Assembly (NCBI GenBank): GCA_002886105.1 | Contig: CP025776.1 | Span: 124,001-188,000, forward strand | Source of the DNA: Enterobacter sp. EA-1 | GTDB taxonomy: Bacteria; Pseudomonadota; Gammaproteobacteria; Enterobacterales; Enterobacteriaceae | Length of the DNA: 64,000 nt | Direction of reading: 5' to 3' | Part shown: in pieces, positions 10,815 through 22,025 of the stretch | How positions within the stretch are numbered: the first letter of the stretch is position 1 | Layout: the number at the start of each line of letters is the position of its first letter | Program-made: the position numbers and the translations under genes | The notes under the pieces: model-generated | The model's database searches: none | Told to the model about the DNA's origin: nothing | The model's input: the letters and a program-made list of their open reading frames with translations, nothing else

Positions 10815-11482
10815 ATGGATATTGTTTTTACCCCCCTGAAACCGCGGGAAAAGATGCTGAAATACGGCATTGAATCGCTGACTGATACTGAGTTATTAGC
10901 GCTGTTTTTACGTACCGGTACGCCAGAAAAGTGCGTGCTCACCGTCGCCCGGGAGATGCTAACGCATTTTGGGTCGCTGTATGCGCTGCTCTCCTCCAGC
11001 CTTGAGGATTTTAAGGATATACAAGGTATTGGCCTCGCCAAGTATGCGCAGTTGAGGGGGGATCGGCGAGCTGGCCCGGCGCTATTATAATGCGCGCTTG
11101 TTGGAGGAGAGTTCACTGCTGAGCCCGGAAATGGCGCGGGAGTTCCTGCAAAGCCAGTTGATGAGCGAAGAGCGTGAGATCTTCATGGTGATCTTTCTGG
11201 ATAACCAAAATCGGATACTGAAACACAGCCGTTTGTTCAGCGGTACCCTCAATAACGTTGAGGTACACCCGCGAGAAATTGTCCGCGAAGCGTTAAAAGT
11301 GAATGCAGCGGGCGTGATCCTCGCGCATAATCACCCCTCAGGTAATGCTGAGCCGAGTAAAGCGGATAAGCAGATCACCGAGCGTGTGGTTAAATGCTGT
11401 CAGTTCATGGGGATACGGGTGCTTGATCACCTTGTTATCGGACGTGGAGAGCGTTTCGTTTGCAGAGCGTGGTTGGATTTAG
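10815..11482 (+). CDS. radC: RadC/JAB-domain protein
   Basis: RadC-family proteins carry a helix-hairpin-helix region and a C-terminal JAB/MPN metalloprotease-like domain; the cellular role is not settled. The start at 10815 ([19 protein letters not shown]) is chosen over 10788 because ggaggaaag stands just upstream. The N-terminal domain shows [16 protein letters not shown] and an HhH-like [12 protein letters not shown]. The JAMM motif is visible as [16 protein letters not shown]. One slip lies at 11056 in a G run (aggggggatc), and a two-base loss near 11460 hides the usual end VSFAERGWI with TAG at 11480-11482. N-terminal 20 residues differ from E. coli. Confidence 0.9.
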
Positions 11483-11524
11483 ACCATTTTGCGCGATCCA
11501 TCGGGATCTTTGTCTGTTCGGGAC

Positions 11525-11553
11525 TTGAGCACACCGCCGACTCAGCGTATACT
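11525..11553 (+). promoter_or_regulatory. Sigma-70 promoter of rpmB-rpmG
   Basis: TTGAGC (11525-11530), 17-base spacer, TATACT (11548-11553). Transcription would begin near 11560, about 140 bases before rpmB. The leader is GC-rich and runs without a gene to the rpmB start. Confidence 0.7.
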
Positions 11554-11699
11554 ACGCCACCTTTGAGAATCTCGGGTTTGGCATTTGGGCCTCGGCAATC
11601 GAGAGTTCACATTGAACTGCGATGACCGGGCTGTAAAGCCTGACGAGGCGCCGATACCCCATACGAAGCTCGAGCTAATTTGATTTTTGGAGAATAGAC

Positions 11700-11934
11700 A
11701 TGTCCCGAGTCTGCCAAGTTACTGGCAAGCGTCCGGTGACCGGTAACAACCGTTCCCACGCACTGAACGCGACTAAACGCCGTTTGCCGAACCTGCACTC
11801 TCACCGTTTCTGGGTTGAGAGGCGAGAAGCGTTTTGTCACCCTGCGCGTATCTGCTAAAGGTATGCGTGTAATTGATAAGAAAGGCATCGATACAGTTCT
11901 GTCTGAACTGCGTGCCCGTGGCGAAAAGTACTAA
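11700..11934 (+). CDS. rpmB: 50S ribosomal protein L28
   Basis: Start at 11700 with SD-like ttggagaa upstream gives [20 protein letters not shown]; the end reads [15 protein letters not shown]. The expected length is 78 residues. Compared with the conserved protein, one codon is lost in RRFLPNL (now RRLPNL) and one G is added at gagaggcgag (near 11820), breaking the frame between HRFWVE and [13 protein letters not shown]28 is encoded once in the genome, so the break is almost certainly technical. First gene of the rpmB-rpmG pair. Confidence 0.96.
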
Positions 11935-11951
11935 GTACTTAGAGGATATAA

Positions 11952-12134
<183 letters not shown>

Positions 12135-12139
12135 TGAAC

Positions 12140-12165
12140 AAAAACCCCGCATTGTCGGGGTTTTT
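12140..12165 (+). terminator. rpmG rho-independent terminator
   Basis: aaaaaccccg / cggggttttt perfect ten-base stem with six-base loop, ending in T, 18 bases after rpmG and before mutM. Confidence 0.9.
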
Positions 12166-12196
12166 GCATTCTGATAACCCGCAAGCCGGAGACGAG

Positions 12197-13004
12197 ATGC
12201 CTGGAATTACCCGAAGTCGAAACCAGCCGTCGTGGCATAGAACCGCATCTGGTAGGTGAAACCATTCTTTATGCGGTGGTACGCAACGGGCGATTACGCT
12301 GGCCGGTCTCTGAAGAGATCCACAGCCTGAGCGATAAACCCGTGCTCAGCGTTCAGCGCCGTGCCAAGTACCTGCTGCTGGAGCTACCGGACGGCTGGAT
12401 CATTATCCATCTTGGCATGTCCGGCAGTCTGCGCATTCTTCCCTATGAATTGCCGGCGGAAAAGCACGACCACGTCGATCTGGTGATGAGTAACGGCAAA
12501 GTATTGCGTTACACCGATCCCCGCCGTTTTGGCGCATGGCTGTGGACGAAAGAGCTGGAAGGGCACAACGTGCTGGCGCATCTCGGACCGGAACCGCTAA
12601 GCGACGCGTTTAACGCCAGCTATTTCCAACAGAAATGCGCGAAGAAGAAAACCGCCATTAAACCCTCGGCTGATGGATAACAAGCTGGTGGTGGGCGTTG
12701 GCAACATCTACGCCAGCGAATCGCTGTTTGCCGCCGGGATCCACCCCGATCGCCTTGCTTCATCGCTCTCGGCGCAGGAGTGTGAAATTCTGGTGCGCGT
12801 GATCAAAGCCGTATTGCTACGATCCATCGAACAGGGTGGAACGACGCTGAAAGACTTTTTGCAAAGCGACGGGAAACCGGGCTATTTTGCGCAGGAATTA
12901 CAGGTATACGGGCGGGAAGGTGAGCCTTGTCGCGTATGCGGTACACCAATCGCTGCCGCTAAACACGCACAGCGTTCAACGTTTTACGTCGCTGCCAGAA
13001 ATAA
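12197..13004 (+). CDS. mutM: Formamidopyrimidine-DNA glycosylase (Fpg/MutM)
   Basis: MutM excises 8-oxoguanine and ring-opened purines. The start [20 protein letters not shown] at 12197 supplies the catalytic Pro2 and Glu3; an extra G after atgcct shifts the frame. [10 protein letters not shown] and [11 protein letters not shown] are the family motifs, and the helix-two-turn-helix region reads [19 protein letters not shown]. The C-terminal zinc finger begins CRVCGTPI; its second Cys pair (expected YCRQCQK) is disturbed by missing bases at 12987-12995, with TAA at 13002-13004. Other breaks near 12665. Convergent with coaD. Confidence 0.94.
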
Positions 13005-13040
13005 ATCCGGCATTTTTGCCTGAGGGCACCACGCTTATCG

Positions 13041-13061
13041 GGCCTGCAATCGCCGCAGGCC
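13041..13061. repeat. REP-like hairpin between mutM and coaD
   Basis: ggcctgc and gcaggcc pair around a seven-base loop in the gap between the convergent mutM and coaD stops. The flanking wording (cgcttatcgggcctgc... gccggac) resembles enterobacterial REP units. Confidence 0.5.
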
Positions 13062-13076
13062 GGACAGACAGAACGC

Positions 13077-13559
<483 letters not shown>

Positions 13560-14327
13560 TTATTCTTTCTCTGAATAACCGTGGTTCAGTGCCCACAGCC
13601 CGGTGTATTTATTGAAAGTATACTGCGCGTTAACCACCGCCAGCAGCCAGCCTTGTTTGCCATCGAGCACGCCGCGCAATAGCAGGGTTTTGCAAAAGGC
13701 GCCCAAAGTATGGGCGAAAATCCCCGGCAGCGAGGTTTTTTTCCGCGTTGATGGCGCTCCTGCGCCCACGCAGCCGCGTAATTGAGCTGTTTGCGCTGGA
13801 AGCTGACGAAATCCCGGCAGGTCAGATGCAGCAAATCCCCACTCAGCGCAATCACCTGCGCCTGTGGCGCTTCCAGCGACTCATGCACAAGGTTGTCGTT
13901 GTACTGGTAGCGTTCACGCTCATACAAACGCGTTACGCGGTCAGGATACCAGCCGCTGTGGCGCATAAAGCGACCCGTGAAATAGTTTCGACGGGCGATG
14001 CTGTAAACTGCACCCGGCTGCGGTGCCTCAAGAATGGCACGCAGCGCCTGCGCCAGTTCCGGCGTAACGCGTTCATCGGTGTCGATCATCAGGATGTAAT
14101 CGCCGCTGGCATAGCGCTGCGCTCGCTGGCGCTGAACACCATAACCGGGCCATTCAGTATTGCTGAAGACCTTCGCACCGGCGCGAGTGGCAATGCCGAC
14201 GGTGTCATCCTCGCTACCGGAATCCAGCACAATAATTTCATCCGCCCAGGGCGACGGACGCCGTGCAATCCGGCAGCAGATCCGCCGCGTTTTTGGCGAT
14301 CATCACCACCGACAAACGTCTGGACAT
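13560..14327 (-). CDS. waaE: LPS core beta-1,4-glucosyltransferase WaaE
   Basis: A GT2 family enzyme; WaaE (KdtX) of Klebsiella and Serratia adds glucose to heptose I of the inner core. Start at 14327 overlaps the waaA stop (TAATG) and gives [20 protein letters not shown]. The GT-A motifs follow: [14 protein letters not shown] and [18 protein letters not shown] with the DxD-type acidic residues, and [20 protein letters not shown]. The end reads NHGYSEKE. Breaks near 14262 and 13740. Gene order waaA-waaE-coaD is diagnostic of Klebsiella-type loci; E. coli and Salmonella lack waaE. Confidence 0.88.
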
Positions 14328-15518
14328 TAATGGCTCCGCTGAGGCAAATACGGTTGCAGGAGTTGCAGCAGGCGCGCCAGCGCACCGCTGGTTCTGGTGC
14401 AGCACTTCCACCGCGTGGCGCCCGTACCATAAACGATAGTCTTCATCGGTCAGCAGCGTCGACACCTCTTTCACCAGCGAATCCGCATCGGTGACGGTAA
14501 TCAGCCCTTCCGCTTCCTGCAAACGTGAGCAGATATCTTTGAAATTAAAGGTATGCGGCCCCATCAGCACCGGAATGGCATGCGCTGCGGGCCCAGTGGG
14601 TTATGACCGCGCGCTCCACCAGCTGCCAACAAACGCCGTCGGCAATGCCGTACAACAGCATCAGTTCACCCATGGTATCGCCAATCACCACCGGGTGCTG
14701 CCCGAGGATTTCGCCCGTACTGCGCAAGGTGTAACTGAACCCGGCTTTTTGCGTCATAGTGCGTGCGTCCGGGAAACGTTCCGGATGACGCGGAACCAGA
14801 ATCAGCAGCAAATCCGGGAAACTCTCCAGAAGCTTGCGGTGCGCCTGTAAAATAATGGCCTCTTCGCCGTCGTGCGTGCTGGTGGCTATCCATACTTTAC
14901 GGCGCGGCGCCCACTGACGGCGCAGGGTGACCGCACGCGCGGCAAGTTCCAGGGGTAACCGAAATGTCGAATTTCAGGCTGCCGGTGACCGTCAGCTGAT
15001 TGCGTTTAAGCCCGAGTTGCAAAACGATCGCCATCTTCCTGATTTTGCGCGGCAATGAGCGTGATTTTGCTCAGCAGGCGGCGCATAAATTTCCCCAGTT
15101 TTCCGTACCTTTCGCTGACCGCTCCGACAGGCGCGCATTGGCGATCACCAGCGGGATTTTCCGGGTATTGAGCGCGGAAATCATATTCGGCCACAGTTCT
15201 GTCTCCATCACGATCACCAGCTTCGGGCGAACGGTATTGAAGAAACGGTTCATGGCGCAGGGCAGGTCATAGGGCAAATAGACGTGATGAACGTCTTTAC
15301 CAAAGGCCGACATCACGCGTTCTGAACCGGTTGGCGTCATGGTGGTGACGGTGATGGGCAATGAAGGATAGCGATGGCGCACCGTCCGGCTTCACTTTGT
15401 TACGACAGAATCCATAACGCTCGGCCCAGCGTTTACGGTAGCTTGCGGCTGCGAAGTAATAATCGCAACCACACCAGAGGCTGAACGATAGAGCAGGTGG
15501 TATACATACCAATTCCAA
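14327..15518 (-). CDS. waaA: Kdo transferase WaaA
   Basis: WaaA (KdtA) adds two Kdo residues to lipid IVA at the inner membrane. TTG at 15518 is the likely start (expected (M)ELLYTTLLYLIQPLVW, disturbed by losses near 15500). Conserved blocks in order: YRKRWAERYGFC, HRYPSLPITVTTMTPTGSER, FGKDVHHVYLPYDLP, METELWPNMISAL, IPLVIANARLSERS, LLLILVPRHPERFPDART, VIGDTMGELMLLYGIAD, MGPHTFNFKDIC. Ends LQPYLPQRSH at 14327. Many breaks (15390, 15010, 14960, 14600 and others). Essential gene, so these are not believable as mutations. Confidence 0.93.
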
Positions 15519-15577
15519 GCGACTATCCGTTTTTTGAGATTCGGCGGGCAAATTCTAAGCATTTTAGCACGTTAAAG

Positions 15578-16581
15578 TTATACCTTTGGCGTGCCTGCAA
15601 AAGAAGCCATCAGGCATGGCGATAAGGCTTGAGGCGGAAATAACGTCGGCCCAGACGCCAGCTGCAACGCAGTGTAAGGCATCTTCCAGATCAGTCGCCA
15701 GATACCGCGATCGAAAAACTCGTTAATAATTATGCGTTTCTTCTCTTCATCTTTCATGCAATCAAAGGTATGGATAATGCCAAGACCTTCTTTAGCGATT
15801 TGCCAGCGGCAGGCAGAAATCTGTTTTGCTTTATCTGCATAGCGCTGATTGATTGCCTCAAGCATTTCGAGAATTTTCATATAATGGCGCGCTGAGCGCA
15901 TTAATGTGTCGTCATTATCGGGTTTGTGCGACACCGATTCAGAGTGAATGTAATAATCGTAGAACTGCTCGCTGGTGTATTGCACGCGCTCAGCCGCCAG
16001 CAGGACTTCCGTGGTCCGAGGGAATGTCCCGTGACGTAGACCCGGTTCGAAATGAAACGCATGCTGCTGGATAAACGCACGACGATATATATTCAGCCGT
16101 GCATGCAATTTACGAATCAAGCGCCTGTTTGCCAGACATGACCCGCAACGACGCCCGTTGAGGCGAGCCGCTCCGTGGAAAATCGGGTGCACATCTTTTC
16201 TTTTTTCATAGACGTAGCGGCCATTACAGGTTGCAACATCCGTGTTTCCTGTTTCCGCCATATTGAGCAGCGTGTTGTACATGCCGGGGTAAATTTTGTC
16301 GTCAATATCCGGAAACGTGGTATTTACCGGTGGCGACAGCCAATCCGCTGTTGCGCGCCACGGATACGCCCTGATTAGCCTGTTGAATAAGCTGACGTTT
16401 GGCAATCTCTTCCAGTTCAATCACGGCCAAAGTTCTCCCGTCGGTGGAGCCGTCATTCACCAGAATGAGTTCATAACTGTTTAGTTGCTGCTGCTCAAAA
16501 AACTGATCGAGGAATTTTTCGCCGTTATAAACGGCAACGATGATGCTGGCAGACCAGATGACCGCCGTGTCCGGTGTTCAG
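15578..16581 (-). CDS. WaaH/YibD-like GT2 glycosyltransferase (uronic acid transferase candidate)
   Basis: GT2 family. The N terminus is blurred: SIIVAVYNGEKFLDQFF and ILVNDGSTDG are clear from about 16550, and CTG at 16581 (probably a misread ATG/TTG) would give MNTGHGGHLV. Then VARNSG, FPDIDDKIYPGMYNTLLNMA (DxD position), VATCNGRYVYEK, RLASTGVVAGHVW, YDYYIHSESVS and RSARHYMKILEMLEAINQRY. This block order matches E. coli WaaH (YibD), which adds glucuronate to heptose III; the Klebsiella WabO reaction (galacturonate on heptose III) is an alternative. It lies between wabH-like and waaA, not beside tdh as in E. coli. End at 15578. Breaks near 16345 and 16140. Confidence 0.7.
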
Positions 16582-16583
16582 CG

Positions 16584-17670
16584 TCAGGCGCTGCGCAGTA
16601 ACCGACGATACTGCTGGCAAATGGTTTCTACGCCGAATTTTTCCAGCGCGGATGCTTCTATTATTACTGGCGGGTTATGGTAAATGCTTTGCATTGTTTG
16701 GGCCACGCTCTGCTGTTACCAGCTCAGACCCGCCGCCAGCGCACCAGTGAGGATCTCGCTCACGCCGCCCGGGCAGCGAGTGCTGACGACCGGCGTGTTG
16801 AGCAATAACGCTTCTACAATGACATTGCCGAAACCTTCGCTGTCTGAACTGAGCACCAGCATTTTTGCGTGCTTGATCCAGGGGAAGCGGGTTGGGCTGA
16901 AAGCCTTTAAATATTACCCTGTCGCCAACGCCCGATGCGGCGGCTAACTGACGTAACTGCTCGTTTGCTGCGGAGCACCTGCCCCAGCAACACCAACGGT
17001 GCCTCGGATGCCGCTTTGTGCATACGCCTCAATCAGGCGATCGTGCCGTTTGGCTGGATGGAAACGCCCTACGTGAATGATATAGTCCGTGCCCGCCATT
17101 TCGCATGGCGCTTCCGCTCCTGCCGCAGCGCGGCAATATCGAATGGGTTATAGGTTTTCAGTTGGCTTCAGCGCAAACGTCGACCAGATCCTTACCCACA
17201 GCTTCTGAAACAGCAACGATATTGCGGTTCTGGTACACCCGTTTAATTTTCTGCTGTTTAAGCCAGCGGTCAAAACCGGTGCGATGCCCGAGGTAGGATG
17301 TCGAAAACATGCCATGCAGGCAGAACCACAGATTATGATTTTTCAACGCCTGACTACGGGAAACTATCCGATCGGTTTTATGCAGATTCGACAGTACCAG
17401 ATCAAAATGCCCCGTTTTTTCCGGCAAGATGAATGGCCTTATCCAATTGCCGTGCCCGGCGGCTCAATTCCGTTAATTTACGCCGGTTTACGGCAATGAT
17501 CGGTAATAACCTCGGTAATGTAATCCCTCCGGAAGCGGGTATTCACAGACATCGCGTAGCGAAAAGAGCGAGACATTTTCGCCCTCGCGCAAAAACTGTT
17601 CCGCCAGCGTAAGCACCACTTTCTCTGCGCCGCCGCCGTGCAGTCCATCAATAATAAACAGAATGCGCAT
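16584..17670 (-). CDS. wabH: WabH-like GT4 glycosyltransferase
   Basis: GT4 family. Start at 17670, two bases beyond the wabG stop, gives MRILFIIDGLHGGGAEKVVL with the Gly-rich donor loop typical of this family, then LTLAEQFLREGENVSLFSLR. Middle: FDLVLSNLHKTDRIV, NHNLWFCLHGMFSTSYLGHR, VAVSEAVGKDLVD. The C-terminal half, broken between 17130 and 16700, ends QYRRLLRSA. Klebsiella WabH transfers GlcNAc onto the WabG-added galacturonate, and WabN later removes the acetyl group. Position between wabG and waaA supports that assignment; the exact sugar is inference. Confidence 0.68.
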
Positions 17671-17672
17671 GG

Positions 17673-18790
17673 TTATTTCACCGTGTTGATAGAGGAAAGC
17701 AGCTGTGCGGATAAGTTTTCGTTGGTGCACTGCATAATACGCGATCGGGCGCTTTCACCTCTGCGAGTGAGCGCGGTGCGCAGGCCATTACGGCGTCCTG
17801 CAAACGACGGATATCCAGTGCATCGCAGACGTACCCGTTTCGCCCTTGCTCAATAAATTCCGCGCCGCCGCAACCGTGCGTGGTAATCACCGGTAGCCCG
17901 CAGGCCATTGCTTCCAAGAATCACATTCGGGAAGGATCGTACAGCGTGGGCAGCAGTAAGCCATCGGCCATTTGGTAAAAGGGCAGCGTCTCCCGTTGCA
18001 TACCAAAAAGTGCACGCGCTCGGCGCACTTCAGCGTTTGTGCCAGCGTCTGATAGCGTTTCTGATCTTTATCTTTACCAACGACCAAGAGGTGGCAGGTT
18101 GTGGGTGCAACCGCACGTATTGCCGCATCCAGCCCTTTTCGCTCAAACCCGGAACCGACATAAACAAAGCAGGTGGCCTCAACCGGAATTCGCCATTGCT
18201 CACGTAGCTGTATAAAGGTGTTTGCATCCGGCGGGATGAAATGGCGGTGATCGACAGCGTTATAAATCACATGGATTTTGTCCGCCGGGAAGGCGAAATC
18301 TTCGATGATCTCTTGTTTCACCATTTCTGCGTTACAGATGACGGCACGCAGACTGGGATGCTGATACATCTCTTTTTCCGCCTGCATCACATAGCGGTGA
18401 TAGCGGTCGGCTAACAGAAGATGCTTTTTCCAGCCGGTGGATTATGCGCGACCGTTGTAACAGCCAGCGGCGGTGCACCCCGTCTCCTGCCCGGTATAAG
18501 TCACAGCCGGCAATGCGTTCGTGACTCTGTACTAAGTCAAAGTGTTCGCGTTGCCATAAATCGCGAGCGGCGTGAGCGAAACCGCGCTCGCGGCTGATCC
18601 GTCCCCATTTTTTCGGATCGCAAATGTGAATGCGCCAGTCCGGTTTGACCGGGCCTTGCCATTCGCGAGTAATGACGTTGAGCTCAAGGTTGCTGTTATC
18701 CAGCGCTTCCAGCGCGCGGGATACAAAGCGTTCAGCGCCGCCATCGGGGCGGTATTTTTGCCTGACCAGCGCCAGTCGGAACGTACTCAT
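17673..18790 (-). CDS. wabG: Core galacturonosyltransferase WabG
   Basis: GT4 enzyme; Klebsiella WabG adds galacturonic acid to heptose II, giving the core its negative charge without phosphate. Start at 18790 overlaps the waaQ stop (ATGA) and gives [20 protein letters not shown]. Then RFVSRALEALDNSNLELNVI, KKWGRISRERGFAHAARDLW, SHERIAGCDLYRAGDGVHRR, KIHVIYNAVDHRHF, VYVGSGFERKGLDAAIRA and the GT4 EAMACGLPVITTHGCGGAEF motif. Ends LLSSINTVK. Breaks near 18440, 17975, 17920 and 17760. Strong resemblance to WabG. Confidence 0.85.
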
Positions 18791-19858
18791 GCCAGTAACC
18801 TTTTCGCTGCGGTAATCACTGCATCTACGGGGATCGCGTCCAGATAACGCTCTCGTCGGTGTGCGTGTCTACATCGTCCGGATCGGGGGAGCGGGCCGTA
18901 ATCGCCAGCCCAAATGACTTCACCTTTCGCCTGCCGGGGGACGCCAGAAAACCAGTTTCGAAGGGCCGAACAGCGCCACAAGCGGCGTACCAAGCGCAGC
19001 AGCCATATGCATGGGCACAGAATCCACACCGATAAACAACCGCGCATGGTCGATCAATGCTGCAAGCTGGCGTAATGTGAGTTGCCCGGCCAGAGAGTGG
19101 AATTGCGCATCGGGACAGCCGGCAATAATGGTTTCGACCATTTTTTTCTCTTTGCATCGGGGCCGGACGTCAGCACGATTTTGTGACCCGCAGCGGAGAG
19201 CGCGTTCATGACTGCGCTGATGTTGCCCTCACGCCAGCATTTATAGAACCAGCGTGACGTGGGCTGGATAACCACATAACTTTCCTGAAAATCTGGCGGC
19301 AAAAGCGACCGGCATGCTTGCCAGTCCTGATCGGTGTAACTCATTTTCGCCGGGACGTCATGGACAGCCTCGCCGATGGCGCTCAGGATGGAAAGATTCT
19401 GCCCAACGGTGCTGTGTTGTGATCCTGTGTGGAGACCAAATCGGTGTGACAGAATGCCCAGAAAGGATGACGACGTTTAGGAAACGCGAAACCAATACGC
19501 TTTCTGGCGCCGGTAAGGCGCGTACAGATGGCGCTGCGCCACTGATCGGCGAGGTTGAGCACTAAGTCGTACTTCTGCTTGCGCAGCGTGCAAAGTAGCC
19601 CGGCTTCCATTTTGAGTTGATGAAGCACCCCCTGCTTTTTTCCATTTGCGATCGATGCCATAAATACGGTGAATATCCGGATTGGCGGACAGCATTTCCC
19701 GTGTCTCTTCATAGAGCAGAACATCGATCTGCGCGGCCGGAAAGCGTTGCCTGAGAGCCAGAATCAGCGGGGTGGTTAAGACATATCGCCATGATGGCGC
19801 AGTTTTATAACCAGTATTCGGGCTCAGTAGGCTCAGGAAGTCGGGTGTCGGACGTCAT
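18787..19858 (-). CDS. waaQ: LPS heptosyltransferase III WaaQ
   Basis: GT9 family enzyme adding heptose III to heptose II. Start at 19858 ([13 protein letters not shown]) leads after a break into [12 protein letters not shown], the GT9 N-terminal motif. Later blocks: [74 protein letters not shown] and [14 protein letters not shown]. Ends AAKRLLA, overlapping wabG. Breaks near 19790, 19630, 19400, 19150 and 18960-18830. First gene of the minus-strand core block; divergent from wabN. Confidence 0.85.
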
Positions 19859-19969
19859 AAAGTCTTCTTCATCACATTACAGGCTTGTGATTCTAGGTTA
19901 TCAGACTGATTGAGAGAAGCATTGTATTGCTCTACCATGGCGCCACACACCTGTCCTGAGGAAAACACT

Positions 19970-20928
19970 GTGCACAAACCTGCATTTCTTATCACCATCG
20001 ATACCGAGGGAGATAACCTCTGGCAGAAGCACGACAGCATTACGATGACCGAAAATGCGAAGTATTTGCCGCGTTTTCAGCAGCTTTGTGAAAAATATGG
20101 CTTCAAACCCGTATACCTCACCAACTATGAAATAGCCATTGACCCTGCCTACATTGAATTTGCAAAAGATGTGATTGCCGCGGGGAACGGCGGAAATCGG
20201 TATGCATCTTCATGCGTGGAACAGCCCGCCGACGGCACCGTTAACCGATGATGACTGGCGTTATAAACCCTACCTGATTGAATATTCTGATGCGGTAATG
20301 CGCGACAAAGTCAGCTACATGACGCAACTGCTGGAAGAGACCTTCCAGACGAAAATGGTCAGTCACCGTGCGGGACGTTGGGCATTTGATGAGCGTTATG
20401 CGCGCTTTGCTGTTGAGCATGGCTATCAGGTGGATTGCTGCGACACCGAAAGTGAACTGGCAACCGGCGAAAGGCGCGCCACAAGGTACGGGCGGTACCG
20501 ATTATCGCGATTTCCCTCAGCGCGCCTATTTTCTGAATGAAAACGATATCCGCCGTGAAGGGAACTCCTCTCTGCTGGAAGTGCCAATGAGCATCCAGCA
20601 TAAGCATTCAGCGCTGATGAATAGCATCAAGCAGGGTTACGATCGCCTGCGCGGGAAGGTGCGTAGCCCGTCAGTACACTGGCTGCGCCCTATGGGTGGC
20701 AATAACGACACCATGAAGCGCGTGGTTGAGCAGACGCTGGCGCAGGGTAATGATTATGTTGAGTATATGCTGCACTCGTCCGAGTATATGCCGGCGGCAG
20801 TCCCACCTTCAAAAACGAGCACGATATTGAGCGTTTATATGAGGATCTGGACGCGTTCTTCGCTGGCGCCTAAAACGCAGGGCATGACGCTTGCGGAATA
20901 TTATCAATATAAAGTTGCCGCGAAATAA
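19970..20928 (+). CDS. wabN: LPS core N-deacetylase WabN
   Basis: Polysaccharide-deacetylase-like protein; in Klebsiella WabN removes the acetyl group from core GlcNAc. GTG at 19970 with tgaggaaa upstream is the chosen start, giving MHKPAFLITIDTEGDNLWQK with the conserved DTEGD. Then GFKPVYLTNYEIAIDPAYIE, MHLHAWNSPPTAPLTDDDW (HxHxW metal-site region), VSHRAGRWAFDERYARF, LRPMGGNNDTMKRVVEQ and VEYMLHSSEYMP. End is YYQYKVAAK. Breaks near 20195, 20455-20490 and 20800. It opens a short plus-strand unit with the GT9 gene, opposite to waaQ. Confidence 0.85.
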
Positions 20929-20954
20929 GCGAGTTTATCGATGAGTTATGCACA

Positions 20955-22012
20955 ATGAACATGATTAAAAAGTTTACGCGCCGGAAGAACGCGTTTTTTC
21001 GCTCTATCAAGCTCCATTTGATAAATCGGCGCTACCGCCATAAAGCTGCGCGGGAGTCCTTTCAGCCTCATCGCATCAAGAACGTATTGCTCCTGAGGCT
21101 GGATGACAAAATTGGCGATATGGTCATCACTGACGGCGCCTGGTGGCGCTGGCCGAAAAGGGTTACTGGGTTTCAGTGCTCACCGGTCTGTTGTGCAAAC
21201 AGATCCTGAGCGGCTCTGAGTACCTCGGAGAATATTCACCTTCATCGCCCGCGCATGGCGCTTGATGAATTGAAAACCGCGCAGTTTGATGCGGTCATCG
21301 ATTTTGACGATGTGGTGTCCTACGAGCGTTTTAAACTGCATGCCGATCGTGTGTCATTGGTTTTAACAAAGACAACTATAAGCTGTTTGATCAGTCGATC
21401 CCCTTTTTCGACGAAAACAAGCATGTGACCGAGCGTTACAAAGCCGTACTCAACCTGTTTGGTATCGCCGATGCGCAGTACCACTACCATGTTCCGTTTA
21501 ATCAACAGGAACACGATAAGTTGCAACGTTTGTTGGGGGGATAAAACAGACGATACGCGCTACGTCGCGATCAATCCCTTCACCGGATCGGAAGATAAAG
21601 ATTTCAGTCGCGAGCAGGTGGTGACACTTATCGATGCACTACATTCGCTGCCTTTTCCTGTAAAAGTCATCATGATTGGGCAGAGCGCGAAGATAGCCAG
21701 CCCGGCGCTGGAAAATGTGGTCGTGGTGGAGAACAGCACCATTAACTCGGCTGTGGAGATCGTTCGCTGCAGCGACTTGCGATCACGCCTCCATTGTGCA
21801 TATTTCCGCGCTCTGGATAAACCGCTGATTGCGGTTTATAACAAACGGAAGCTGAAAGACACCGGCTTGCCGTGCTATAAATTTGGGCCCCCAACTACGC
21901 AAAGGCCCAGCAGATCATCTGCGACACGGATTTTATCTCTGCGATGCCTGTTAACGATTTAGTTCAGGCGGTGAAGCAGCGGCTGTCTGACTTACCAATA
22001 AAAAGGCCCTGA
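20955..22012 (+). CDS. GT9 family heptosyltransferase of the outer core
   Basis: Start at 20955, 26 bases after wabN. N terminus is basic (MNMIKKFTRRKNAFFRSIKL); GT9 blocks: NVLLLRLDDKIGDMVITDG (nucleotide-sugar glycine loop), FDAVIDFDDVVSYERF, YVAINPFTGSEDKDFSREQV, VKVIMIGQSAKIASPAL, then VIT.DTSIVHISA (corrected) and a LIAVYN strand. Ends SDLPIKRP; the stop lies inside a terminator hairpin. Related to WaaQ-type heptosyltransferases rather than to WaaF/WaaC. A heptose on outer-core Kdo, as reported for Klebsiella type 1 core, is the most natural product but is inference. Breaks near 21140, 21220, 21355, 21535, 21780 and 21895. Confidence 0.72.
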
Positions 22013-22025
22013 TGGGCCTTTTTTT
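22000..22025. terminator. Shared terminator of the GT9 gene and waaL
   Basis: aaaaaggccc / gggccttttt ten-base stem with loop tgat, then T. The GT9 stop TGA (22010-22012) is the loop itself, and the waaL stop (22024-22026) overlaps the T run. A-rich on the left, so it can work in both directions for these convergent genes. Confidence 0.85.

Noticed and set aside
10788-11090. Longer radC start at 10788
   Set aside because: The ATG at 10815 has ggaggaaag just upstream and fits the family's N terminus better.
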